Positions 25,767 to 33,906 of a DNA stretch of 64,000 nt are shown in pieces. Origin of the DNA: Acinetobacter rudis (GTDB lineage: Bacteria > Pseudomonadota > Gammaproteobacteria > Pseudomonadales > Moraxellaceae). The stretch spans positions 62,001 through 126,000 of the forward strand of contig NZ_JAVIDR010000003.1 of assembly GCF_031157835.1 (NCBI RefSeq). The letters run 5' to 3'. Below the pieces are notes generated by a model. It saw nothing but the letters and a program-made list of their open reading frames with translations, searched no databases and had not been told where the DNA came from. A program made the position numbers and the translations under genes. Position 1 is the first letter of the stretch, and each line of letters begins with the position of its first letter.

Positions 25767-26000
25767 ATGAAAATATCTTTTCTTACTCTTTCTTTACTGA
25801 TATCAATGAGCACTTTTGCTGCGGATCAAATCAATATTAGTGAAGTAGATAAAATCACAAATCAACAAATTTCTGAACTAAACAAAAAATGTATGCAAGA
25901 CAACTACATGAGTGAAGAGTGTAAAAAACTCCAACAAGGTAAAACCACTCAAAAAGATAGTGCAAAAAAAGAAACGAATACAAAACATGCTTACTATTAA
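25767..26000 (+). CDS. Small secreted protein, 77 aa
   Basis: Starts MKISFLTLSLLISMSTFA with a clear signal peptide cut after FAA. The mature part is about 59 charged residues with two cysteines (KCMQDNYMSEECKK) that could pair, and a Lys/Thr-rich tail. Function unknown; likely periplasmic. I start at ATG 25767, with TGGA before it, because upstream in-frame codons would spoil the signal peptide. A strong terminator follows directly. Confidence 0.7.
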   Translation: MKISFLTLSLLISMSTFAADQINISEVDKITNQQISELNKKCMQDNYMSEECKKLQQGKTTQKDSAKKETNTKHAYY

Positions 26001-26018
26001 CCTCTTCTTATAGCCAAG

Positions 26019-26047
26019 AGTCCAGCATGGTACATGCTGGACTTTTT
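26019..26047 (+). terminator. Rho-independent terminator
   Basis: AGTCCAGCATG (26019-26029) pairs with CATGCTGGACT (26033-26043) around a three-base loop and is followed by TTTT. Confidence 0.9.
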
Positions 26048-26053
26048 AAAATA

Positions 26054-26968
26054 TCAATCCAATGTAAATAAATTTTTAAAGAAGACAATAACATAGTGTG
26101 TTTTTAATTTTTGCTTATCATTTAAATTGGAGCGTATTTCTTGATCTATTTCAGGGGTGTGGTACGGATGGAGAAATGGAAACAACGAATGTACAATATA
26201 AAGCCCATCATTATCACCAAATCGATTTGAAAGCCGACTATAAGAATTCACCGCCAGATGTATGTTTGCTTGATCTCTCTGAATATTGTGTTTCATATAG
26301 ATTACGATTAGAGAGATTGTCCAAGCAATCATAATAGACGGAATAAATATATATAAGAAAAAATCCTTACTTATCGAATATACTAATGTATCCAAAATAA
26401 TAATTATAATAAGCTGAGTCATCACCTTTATTTTATCTTTTTTTGAACTTTCTCTAATAAAGTACTTCATTTGATTGTAAAAGATCAGGATAAAAGAAAA
26501 ATTCAATATTCCTGTTATATTTTTTTTACTTTCAATAGTCGTTGGATTTAAATATTTTGATTGTTTTATTTGTAATAAATTTATTTTATCAATTTCATAT
26601 ATATATTCTCTATGGTATGCCTTATGAGCATAACGATATAAAATAAATGGTATTTGGTAGAAGCCAAAAATTATCCACCTTATATAAAATTTTAATTTTT
26701 TATTTCGAACAACCCTCCAATGTAAATCGGCATGCATGAAAACTCTTAGGTAGGGTAAACTAAAAAAACCATTAATAAGTATAAACAAAGGGGTAAAGTA
26801 GACATGCCTTGGATATAGCGTATAAAAGAATAATGTCAGCAAAAAGATAACATGAATCATTAATATTTTATTTCTAGTACTGGCATTAAATTGACTAATC
26901 TCTTTTTCATAAGCTCTGTCGGAATGAAGCTGTATAGCTAATTCTTTAAGTTCTGTTGTATTGTTCAT
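26054..26968 (-). CDS. Membrane fatty-acid-desaturase-like protein
   Basis: The protein has four to five hydrophobic helices and three histidine groups placed as in membrane desaturases and hydroxylases: HADLH near 79-83, HKAYH near 115-119, and HSLFPFLHPYH near 260-270. Those enzymes hold two irons with eight or more His; here the boxes are thinner than the usual HxxHH pattern, so the assignment is tentative. Composition is more AT-rich than the neighbours, suggesting transfer. ATG 26968 is preferred to one four codons earlier. It is a single gene ending against a terminator. Confidence 0.55.
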   Translation of the reverse strand: MNNTTELKELAIQLHSDRAYEKEISQFNASTRNKILMIHVIFLLTLFFYTLYPRHVYFTPLFILINGFFSLPYLRVFMHADLHWRVVRNKKLKFYIRWIIFGFYQIPFILYRYAHKAYHREYIYEIDKINLLQIKQSKYLNPTTIESKKNITGILNFSFILIFYNQMKYFIRESSKKDKIKVMTQLIIIIILDTLVYSISKDFFLYIFIPSIMIAWTISLIVIYMKHNIQRDQANIHLAVNSYSRLSNRFGDNDGLYIVHSLFPFLHPYHTPEIDQEIRSNLNDKQKLKTHYVIVFFKNLFTLD

Positions 26969-27201
26969 TATAATTCTCATTTTGCTGTTTTTAATATAAA
27001 GTCTTATTTGTATTTTGACCTTTAATTATGAATTCTAATTATATGTTGTGCTTAAGATGTCACATAATAATGTAAATTTGTTTTTAAAAATCACACAATA
27101 TGTGATAAGTATCTTTATTTCCCAATTTTAATTCAAGCAATAAAAACGTATAGATTAAGTTGTAAATAAATAAAAACACAATTAAATCAGCATGCTAAAT
27201 T

Positions 27202-28110
27202 TTATAATATAATCTGCCATGGATTTTCTTGAACTTTTTTCTGTAAAAATTGAATAAAACATTTAATTCGAGGGCTTTGAAGTTTTCTATTCGCATAGAT
27301 AACATATTGGGGTTCTGTTATTGCAGAGCGGAAGTGCATTAAGATTGGAACTAAACGACCAAGTCGAATATCTTCACCAATATGATAATCTGCTAAGCGC
27401 ACGATTCCCTCACCTCTTAATGCAAGATCTCTTAAAAATGTGCCTTGAGAAAATGATGCGATGGCTTTAATTGGCACAGTAAAGCTCTCATTATTTTCCA
27501 CAAAGTCCCAATTGTTCCAATTACTGGAAAAATTAAAGTGCAAGCATCGATGCTGTAGTAATTGCTGTGGATGCTCAGGGACACCATATTTTTCTAAATA
27601 TAGTGGTGAAGCACAAGTAATCCACTCACTGTCTCCAAGCCGAGTAGCAATTCTGGATGAAGATGGGAGAATACCACCATAAATTGCAATATCTACACCT
27701 CGGTCAAATTCATCTTGATAGACTGCATTTAGTTCAAAATCAACGGTTAATGTAGGGTATTGTTCAAGAAATTCTGGTAACCAAGGCAAAATTTGGTGTT
27801 GTGCAAAAGTTGGCATTGTTCTTATTTTTAAAATACCGCTCACTCGGGTGGGAAATGCCTCAGCGAGTGAATCTGCCTCATGCATAGCAGCAATAACATT
27901 TCTGGCACTTTTTAAGTAAGCCATGCCTTCCTCGGTCAAACTGAGTTGTCTAGCTCCTCTTTGAATCAGACGAACGCCCAAACGATTCTCTAATCGACTA
28001 ATGAGTTTGCTAATTGCAGATGGTGTTAAATCATTTGCTCTTGCAGCAGCAGAAAAGCTTCCATGTTCATATGACCAAATAAAAGCCATTAACTGTCGAT
28101 AGTTATCCAT
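27202..28110 (-). CDS. LysR family regulator, divergent from a cupin gene
   Basis: N-terminal helix-turn-helix: MAFIWSYEHGSFSAAARAND, then SAISKLISRLENRLGVRLIQ, with the ligand domain behind. AAAGG a few bases upstream supports ATG 28110 (302 residues). It is divergent from the cupin gene with 163 bases between, so it probably controls that gene. The effector is unknown. Confidence 0.85.
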   Translation of the reverse strand: MDNYRQLMAFIWSYEHGSFSAAARANDLTPSAISKLISRLENRLGVRLIQRGARQLSLTEEGMAYLKSARNVIAAMHEADSLAEAFPTRVSGILKIRTMPTFAQHQILPWLPEFLEQYPTLTVDFELNAVYQDEFDRGVDIAIYGGILPSSSRIATRLGDSEWITCASPLYLEKYGVPEHPQQLLQHRCLHFNFSSNWNNWDFVENNESFTVPIKAIASFSQGTFLRDLALRGEGIVRLADYHIGEDIRLGRLVPILMHFRSAITEPQYVIYANRKLQSPRIKCFIQFLQKKVQENPWQIIL

Positions 28111-28273
28111 AGTACCTTTCATTTGCATGTTTCTATATTTCTTTGAATATAACAGAGATTAATTTACATGAACTGTGCCTAATATTCACATCTAGTTTGA
28201 ATAAGGCGCAATCTACGCCAGATATGCTTTTGCTAGTATCTCTAACAGATGACTTTATTTTAAGGATAGCAGA

Positions 28274-28822
28274 ATGTCTAAGCAGAGAAATCCAGATTAC
28301 TCCATTAATGAAGAACTTATGCCTTTTCAGCGACCACAAGTTCCATATATGTCAGCAGATCTTGTTATACCTGGAGTTCTAGATGATGCACTAAAAGATG
28401 ATGATTTATGGGTACCCACTTCTGAATCTGTCAGCTTTAAACCGTTACTATTAAATACAAGTGCTGGTTATTATGTAAACTTATTACGTGTCCGTAAAAG
28501 TGGTGTGTTATCTAGACATCGCCACACAGGCACAGTACATGCGTTTGTACTTAAAGGGCGTTGGTATTATCTTGAACATGATTGGATAGCTGAAGAAAAG
28601 TCTTTTGCTTATGAACCTCCTGGTGAAACACATACGCTTTTTGTTCCTGATGATGTGTCAGAAATGATTACTTTATTTATTGTACATGGTGGCTATACCT
28701 ATGTAGATCCTTATGGTAAAGCTGTAGGCTATGAGGATGTCTTTACCAAATTAGAAGCAACACGTGAACACTATAAAAAAATAGCTGTTCCTGAAAGTGA
28801 ACTACAAAAGATCATTCGATAA
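28274..28822 (+). CDS. Cupin protein, 2,4'-dihydroxyacetophenone dioxygenase-like
   Basis: The cupin core shows LSRHRHTGTVHAFVLKGRW near residues 75-95, with the first motif's histidines, and PPGETHTLFV near 115-125 with the second-motif His. The arrangement and YLEHDW are like the 2,4'-dihydroxyacetophenone dioxygenase family, which cleaves a carbon-carbon bond with iron and O2. Family members have wider roles, so the substrate is not certain. Control by the divergent LysR is likely. Confidence 0.75.
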   Translation: MSKQRNPDYSINEELMPFQRPQVPYMSADLVIPGVLDDALKDDDLWVPTSESVSFKPLLLNTSAGYYVNLLRVRKSGVLSRHRHTGTVHAFVLKGRWYYLEHDWIAEEKSFAYEPPGETHTLFVPDDVSEMITLFIVHGGYTYVDPYGKAVGYEDVFTKLEATREHYKKIAVPESELQKIIR

Positions 28823-28837
28823 TTTATTTGATTTTTT

Positions 28838-28868
28838 ATAATGCCAATTTATTTAAAATTGGCATTAT
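28838..28868. terminator. Hairpin between cupin and KAS III genes
   Basis: A 13-bp perfect stem, ATAATGCCAATTT with AAATTGGCATTAT, between convergent genes. No T run follows on either strand, so it may be a weak terminator or transcript-stabilising hairpin. Confidence 0.5.
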
Positions 28869-28925
28869 AGTATTTAAATAAAGAATGCTTTAATCTAATC
28901 TTTTCATAAAATCTCTTTTATGTAA

Positions 28926-29957
28926 TTAAACTTTCCAGAGCATTAAACCAGCTTGATAACCTGCCCCCAAAGTCCAAAACAAAATAATATCACCTTCTTT
29001 AATTAACCCTTTTTTCAATCTACTTGCGTAGGCAATAAACAAGCTATTCGCCCCTGTATAACCATACTGATCTCCAATGTATTCAATTTTATCCCAAGGA
29101 ATATTTTTTTTCTCTTGTAAGAGATCAATATTAAATTTTGTAAATTGTGAAAATAAAAAACATGAAATATCCTCTAGATTCAACTGATTTTTTTCGAGCA
29201 AATCATCCAATGCATCAGCAGCAAATTCAACACTTTCTACACCACTAAATGTACCCCAACGAATTTTTTCATTATTACTGGTATGACTTTGAGAAAAACC
29301 GTTTGGAGGTAACACGATACTATCTTTAAAACTACTATCTGTTCTATATATTCGATCCATCATACCTGAATCCGTTTTTTCTAACGTCTTTTCAAGAATA
29401 ATAGCTGCCGCTGCATCACCAACAATCGTTGAAGGTATTGGTTTGGTTTCACATCCAATTTTACTCATATGATCTGAACCAACAACTAAAGCTCGTTTAT
29501 ATATTTTATTTGAATTTAATATAATTGCGGCTTGCTCTAAAGCCATAAACATACCTAAACAATTTGCGTTGATATCAAAACATACACACTCATTTTTTAT
29601 ACCTAATATTGAATGTAGCCAGAGCGCATTCGTTGGTGCCAAATACTCAAGGGTTGTAGAGGTGAAAATAATTATGTCAATATCACCATTTTCGATGTTA
29701 TGTTTTTTAAGTACATTATTCGAAGCTGAAATTGCCATAGTAAGAGAATTTTCATCACTATTTGATATGACATGTCTTTTTTCACGACCAACTTTTCTAA
29801 ATATCTCAATGAGTTTCTCTGTATCATCAAACTTATCAAGATAGTACTGATTATGCCGTATAGTGCTAGGGTGATACGTATCTATTGCAGCAAGTTTTAA
29901 AGATAAACTACTATTTTCTTGGATCGAATTAGCAATATTCATTTTATTAAGTATCAT
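28926..29957 (-). CDS. Atypical 3-oxoacyl-ACP synthase III (KAS III-like)
   Basis: The thiolase-fold enzyme has the active-site Cys in DINANCLGM and the IVGDAAAA signature. Where E. coli FabH has His in VPHQAN this protein reads FLFSQFTKF, and where FabH has Asn in GNTSAAS it reads GYTGANS, so only Cys of the Cys-His-Asn triad is kept. Such relatives often do acyl transfer or ester formation rather than decarboxylative condensation. Starts are unclear: I use ATG 29957 (343 residues), with ATG 29942 and TTG 30005 as alternatives. No carrier protein is near. Confidence 0.75.
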   Translation of the reverse strand: MILNKMNIANSIQENSSLSLKLAAIDTYHPSTIRHNQYYLDKFDDTEKLIEIFRKVGREKRHVISNSDENSLTMAISASNNVLKKHNIENGDIDIIIFTSTTLEYLAPTNALWLHSILGIKNECVCFDINANCLGMFMALEQAAIILNSNKIYKRALVVGSDHMSKIGCETKPIPSTIVGDAAAAIILEKTLEKTDSGMMDRIYRTDSSFKDSIVLPPNGFSQSHTSNNEKIRWGTFSGVESVEFAADALDDLLEKNQLNLEDISCFLFSQFTKFNIDLLQEKKNIPWDKIEYIGDQYGYTGANSLFIAYASRLKKGLIKEGDIILFWTLGAGYQAGLMLWKV

Positions 29958-30210
29958 TTTAGAAGTCGGAATATATTTTTTATAGAATAAAATAAACCAA
30001 CTCAATGGCTAAATAAATCATCAATCTAATTGACTATTATTTAATAGATTTTTCTTTATAATAAAAAATTCAATAAAAAAATATTTAAATCAATTTAAAT
30101 AATATAAAAAATTAACACAACATTTTTAATTAATATATTAATAATTAAAGAGGCGTTAAGTATAAAAATGAAATATGTGAAAAAACATCAAATACTCTTT
30201 TAAAATTATC

Positions 30211-30243
30211 AGAAGTTGCACTCACTTCTAGAATGCAACTTCT
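30211..30243. terminator. Hairpin between KAS III and MBL genes
   Basis: AGAAGTTGCA (30211-30220) pairs with TGCAACTTCT (30234-30243), loop of 13. It lies 26 bases after the leftward MBL gene and may terminate it, although the T tract after it is short. Confidence 0.5.
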
Positions 30244-30269
30244 AGGTTGTTAAATATTATAACTTTTAA

Positions 30270-31136
30270 TTATTTCCAAGACATTTCACCGGTATGGACT
30301 TTAGAACTTAATTCCAGTGAACTTTCTTCATTGAGTGTAGGGTATATTTTCTTAACCTCAGCAATAACTTTACTGGAATCTTTATATTTTTGATTTTTTA
30401 ATATCTTCTCATAATTTTTAAGATATTGTGCTGTGAAATCAATAGATTGACCACCTTTTGGTATGTCACCTAAATAGTGCCCTGGAATGACTGTGCCTGG
30501 ATGTAACTGTTTCATTTTACTCAGCGTATTTAACCAATCTTTACGTGATTGCAGTGTTTGGGTATCTGCTGTCCATAAATGAATGCCTGATGAAACACCA
30601 ACACCACCTAAAATAGTACGATTGCTTGGTACCCATAAATAAGCTGCATAAGATTGAGCTGATTTGACTTCAATTTTTTCTCCATCTAAAGTCAGGCTAT
30701 GATTGCTCAAAACAGTTGGAACAATTACATTTTGGGGTGCATTTTCTTTTAAAATAGGCCCCCAATAAGCAAGCTTATCTTTTTTAGTTGCTTCAATATG
30801 TTTAACGACTTCAGCAGTTGCGACTACTTTGGTATTAGGAAAAGCTTTTACAATTGGCTCTAAACCAAAATAGAAATCAGGATCACCTGCGGTAATAATA
30901 ATTTCACTAAGATTTTTCCCACTGGCTTGTATCATTTTTACCAAGTTTTCACCATCTTTAACGCTGAACTGGGCATCGACTAAAATGGCATTTTTGTCAC
31001 CTGAAATTAAGGTTGATGACACAGGGAATATTGCTTGCGTTTGAGGATTATAAGTTTGAAAGTTTAATGGAGCTGCAAATGTTGCTGTACTGAGAAATAT
31101 TGTACTCAGAGTCAATGTTGATGCATATTTATTCAT
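30270..31136 (-). CDS. Exported metallo-beta-lactamase-fold protein with degenerate metal motif
   Basis: A signal peptide (MNKYASTLTLSTIFLSTATFA) precedes an MBL-type fold: ILVDAQFS near residue 50 and VIPGHYLGD near 215 with the late His. The usual HxHxDH is replaced by TAGDPDFYFG near 84-93, keeping only the Asp residues, so metal binding must be altered or lost. The overall plan is that of MBL-fold hydrolases found in Acinetobacter and enterics. ATG 31136 gives the best signal peptide. It is a single gene with a long, repeat-bearing upstream region. Confidence 0.75.
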   Translation of the reverse strand: MNKYASTLTLSTIFLSTATFAAPLNFQTYNPQTQAIFPVSSTLISGDKNAILVDAQFSVKDGENLVKMIQASGKNLSEIIITAGDPDFYFGLEPIVKAFPNTKVVATAEVVKHIEATKKDKLAYWGPILKENAPQNVIVPTVLSNHSLTLDGEKIEVKSAQSYAAYLWVPSNRTILGGVGVSSGIHLWTADTQTLQSRKDWLNTLSKMKQLHPGTVIPGHYLGDIPKGGQSIDFTAQYLKNYEKILKNQKYKDSSKVIAEVKKIYPTLNEESSLELSSKVHTGEMSWK

Positions 31137-31309
31137 AATTACACTCATGTTGAATTATCGTATTGATCAATAATAATGTGTTATCCATATTCACATCGTC
31201 AGAAAAATCTCACATTGTTTAGAGAGACTATTTTTCCTCATAAATACTCAAATTAAATATATTGAGTCGCCATCCGTACCTTGATTTGATTATATTAATA
31301 CCAAAAATT

Positions 31310-31341
31310 ACTTTTAGTAAGTACTTACCAAAAAGTAAGTA
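31310..31341. promoter_or_regulatory. Overlapping inverted repeats, operator-like
   Basis: AGTAAGTACTTAC around 31316-31328 is a near-palindrome, and TACTTAC (31322-31328) also pairs with GTAAGTA (31335-31341). This resembles operators of TetR-type regulators, but no such regulator is near. Confidence 0.4.
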
Positions 31342-31402
31342 TTGAATAAATTGTATTTATTTTTTGAGCTTGTTCAAAATGTAAAATTAAGCTGTTCACC
31401 AA

Positions 31403-31470
31403 ATGGGGCGTAAAGCCCCATCGTTCACATTTGCTATAAAGGAATGATTCACGGCGCCATTCATATGACA
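31403..31470 (+). mobile_element. Orphan IS200/IS605-type left-end-like sequence
   Basis: ATGGGGC and GCCCCAT around GTAAA form a perfect hairpin, followed by ATCGTTCA and ending in CATATGACA. The same order, with scattered changes, is found at 44876-44935 in front of tnpB. No transposase or tnpB follows here. Confidence 0.5.
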
Positions 31471-31582
31471 CCTATAATCCCAGTTATTAAATCTATCTAC
31501 TCAAAAATAGAGCTTTAAATAAATTTAGTGTGTTTCCCCCCCAATCACACAATGCAAAATATTATGTTGTTGGGGGAGACTA

Positions 31583-32791
31583 TTAATCCCAATTGCCAAA
31601 GGGATTTTCAAACAATTGCCATAACTCTGTACCTAATGACATTTCATAATCTGTTAGTAAACAATGATCAAATTGTCGTATTAAATCTGCCTCATCCATA
31701 TCCATACCAATTAAGACAATTTCCTGTCTAGAATCTCCAGTTTTTTCATCCCAGTTTTTTTCAATTGCTGCGATGCTTTGTGCATCCTGTGGCCAATGTT
31801 CTTTTTCTACCTCATTCCACCATTGTCCAGCAATACCATATCGTGCCATAGCACCAGCCTGAGACCATGAACAAGCCATACTCGGTTCTGTGGCAATCCA
31901 GAAAAAACCCTTGGAGCGTATCACACCCTGCCATTTTGAATGGATAAAATCGTAAAAACGCTGAGGATGAAAAGGTCTGCGAGCATGGTAGACAAAACTG
32001 TGAATACCATATTCCTCTGTTTCAGGACGATGTTCCCCACGTAACTCTTTTAACCACCCTGCTGCCTGAGAAGCCGCATCGAAATCAAAAAGATGAGTAT
32101 TTAAAACTTGATTTAGGTTAACTTGACCAAACTGACAAACCTCAATTTTCGCTCTAGGATTTAGTTTATGTAAAATTGCAAATAATTGCTGTTTTTCACT
32201 CTCATCTATTAAGTCAATCTTATTTAAAATTAGTACATCACAAAATTCGATTTGATCTATTAATAAATCAACCACATTTCTTTCATCTGCTTCACCTAAT
32301 GATTCTCCGCGTTCTTGCAAACAATCATAAGAATGAAAGTCTTTCAGAAAATTAAATGCATCTACAACTGTAACCATGGTATCCAGTCGAGCAAATTCAT
32401 TTAAAGATCGGCCATGCTCATCCTCAAAAGTAAAGGTTTCTGCCACTGGTAAAGGTTCAGAAATACCTGTCGATTCAATAACAAGTTGATCAAATCTGTT
32501 TTCTAGTGCTAATCGACGTACTTCAAGCAATAAGTCTTCACGCAATGTACAACAAATACAGCCATTACTCATTTCAACTAATTTTTCATCAGTTCGAGAT
32601 AATTCAGCACCACCTTCCCGAACCAGTGCAGCATCAATATTTACATCAGACATATCGTTAACGATGACAGCTACGCGACGTCCTTCACGATTATTTAAAA
32701 TATGGTTCAATAACGTTGTTTTTCCAGCACCTAAAAAACCAGATAAAACAGTAACAGGCAATTTCACTGGATTTACTAGAGAAGTATCCAT
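31583..32791 (-). CDS. zigA: COG0523 (CobW-type) zinc metallochaperone GTPase
   Basis: The N-terminal P-loop is GFLGAGKT at residues 18-25, the metal-binding C-I-C-C at 78-81, and LNKIDLI is the NKxD guanine motif. A C-terminal CobW_C domain follows. ZigA of A. baumannii is a member made under zinc starvation that delivers zinc to client proteins; the order of genes here and the Zur-like boxes support the same role. ATG 32791 (GAGA upstream) is preferred to 32836. It is second in an operon with the M15 peptidase gene, about 100 bases after it. Confidence 0.85.
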   Translation of the reverse strand: MDTSLVNPVKLPVTVLSGFLGAGKTTLLNHILNNREGRRVAVIVNDMSDVNIDAALVREGGAELSRTDEKLVEMSNGCICCTLREDLLLEVRRLALENRFDQLVIESTGISEPLPVAETFTFEDEHGRSLNEFARLDTMVTVVDAFNFLKDFHSYDCLQERGESLGEADERNVVDLLIDQIEFCDVLILNKIDLIDESEKQQLFAILHKLNPRAKIEVCQFGQVNLNQVLNTHLFDFDAASQAAGWLKELRGEHRPETEEYGIHSFVYHARRPFHPQRFYDFIHSKWQGVIRSKGFFWIATEPSMACSWSQAGAMARYGIAGQWWNEVEKEHWPQDAQSIAAIEKNWDEKTGDSRQEIVLIGMDMDEADLIRQFDHCLLTDYEMSLGTELWQLFENPFGNWD

Positions 32792-32892
32792 GAGTTTCTC
32801 ACTTCTATTGATGAAAAGGTTTTTGTGTTGTCTCAAGACAAATTAAGAAATTTGAGCATTAACGTGCTATACATACAGATGGTATGAATGGC

Positions 32893-33606
32893 TTAAGTTA
32901 TGGAGTTACAAGGGGACGATTGCTGCTTATGATCAGCTCCCCAATGGCGATAACCAGAACTATCTATATGAATTTGGCCAGAGGCATAAATGCCCAGTCC
33001 CATATTGAGCATCAAGCCTTTTTCCCTCCAAAATTTACAGAGTTTATTTTTATTTTGCTCAATCTCTTGTCGTTGGAGTTGCGTCGGATGCGTTGGGCCA
33101 ATTCGAAAATCCATTGCAGCATTTAACACATGTTTGGATGCCCCAGCTCCGCCTGCACAACGATTTAAATGATCGTTTCGATATACTGAACTCACCGTAA
33201 AATCGTTAATAATTCCATCATCACGTAACCGCTTTAAAATATTTAGAGTTGGAATGATATTCCCCCACAGTTCTTGAGGTGGAATCTCATATGCAGGGGT
33301 ATTACATTTTTGCCAATCTCTTGCGGTCTGAAACAATTCAAAATCTGGAACAATATTATCTAGAGCATGCTGGTGTAAAAAGGCTTTATATTTTTGAACC
33401 TTTTGTTGTTGACTGGGGTATGAAATCCAACTGATATAATCATCAGGCGCTATTTTAACAATCGAATTACCTTGCTCTTGATAAGGTTGAGTAAGATTTT
33501 GTTTGGGGGTGTTTGAAAAATGAATAGAGGTTGTTTGTTGCCCTATATTTCGTTGACTACATGCCACCGTAAATAGCACCAGAAATAAAGCAAATGTGCG
33601 TTTCAT
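32893..33606 (-). CDS. M15-family D-Ala-D-Ala carboxypeptidase-like lipoprotein
   Basis: A signal peptide ending in FTVACSQ suggests a lipoprotein. The core has TVSSVYRNDHLNRCAGG, then SKHVLNAAMDF with the zinc-ligand His and Asp of the SxHxxGxAxD motif, and a late HIDSSGYRHWG. This is the M15_3 murein peptidase pattern; a Gly of the motif is Asn here. It heads the leftward zinc-limitation operon. In Pseudomonas the comparable position is held by a cell-wall amidase, so this may be a functional stand-in. Confidence 0.75.
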   Translation of the reverse strand: MKRTFALFLVLFTVACSQRNIGQQTTSIHFSNTPKQNLTQPYQEQGNSIVKIAPDDYISWISYPSQQQKVQKYKAFLHQHALDNIVPDFELFQTARDWQKCNTPAYEIPPQELWGNIIPTLNILKRLRDDGIINDFTVSSVYRNDHLNRCAGGAGASKHVLNAAMDFRIGPTHPTQLQRQEIEQNKNKLCKFWREKGLMLNMGLGIYASGQIHIDSSGYRHWGADHKQQSSPCNSIT

Positions 33607-33669
33607 AAAGACCAACCACGATTATTACTTGTCATCTATGCTGGATAACAAGCCTCAAAATTTAATGTA

Positions 33670-33684
33670 ATGTTATAACATAAC
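33670..33684. promoter_or_regulatory. Zur-like box, leftward operon
   Basis: ATGTTATAACAT (33670-33681), extended to TAACA, lies 64 bases upstream of the M15 gene start. It shares GTTATAACATAACA with the larger palindrome at 33855. Confidence 0.75.
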
Positions 33685-33842
33685 AATAATATTGCAAGAT
33701 CCTTATGCTTAAATCTTATTTAAAAATATAATTCCACACTACATATTATTGATTTTACTTACTTTATTTTTTAATTTGACTTTCGGCAACCTGAACCATT
33801 TTCACTGGGAATGATCACCACTCAAATATTGGTGCCTATCTA

Positions 33843-33886
33843 TTGACAACCTCCATTAAATGTTATGTTATAACATAACATTTAAT
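33843..33886 (+). promoter_or_regulatory. folE2 promoter with 32-bp palindromic Zur-like box
   Basis: Positions 33855-33886 are a perfect 32-bp palindrome whose core is TGTTATGTTATAACATAACA (33861-33880). A -35 hexamer TTGACA at 33843-33848 places the -10 inside the palindrome, so a repressor bound there would block RNA polymerase. Core resembles Zur sites. Confidence 0.8.
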
Positions 33887-33906
33887 GATTGAAATTTAGC
33901 TATTTT

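Larger units (their letters stand above)
31137..31582. other. Intergenic region with operator-like repeats and an IS-end-like hairpin
   Basis: No gene. It holds overlapping inverted repeats at 31310-31341 and a hairpin block at 31403-31470 resembling the left end of the tnpB element at 44874. Confidence 0.5.

Noticed and set aside
26098..26334. 78-codon frame opposite the desaturase-like gene
   Set aside because: Antisense shadow; the leftward frame shows helices and histidine groups.
28143..28382. 79-codon frame across the LysR/cupin divergent region
   Set aside because: It spans a promoter region and runs out of frame into the cupin gene.
31403..31470. Reading this hairpin as a terminator for zigA or the MBL gene
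   Set aside because: It is upstream of the MBL start and 113 bases beyond the zigA end, with no T run; similarity to the tnpB left end explains it better.
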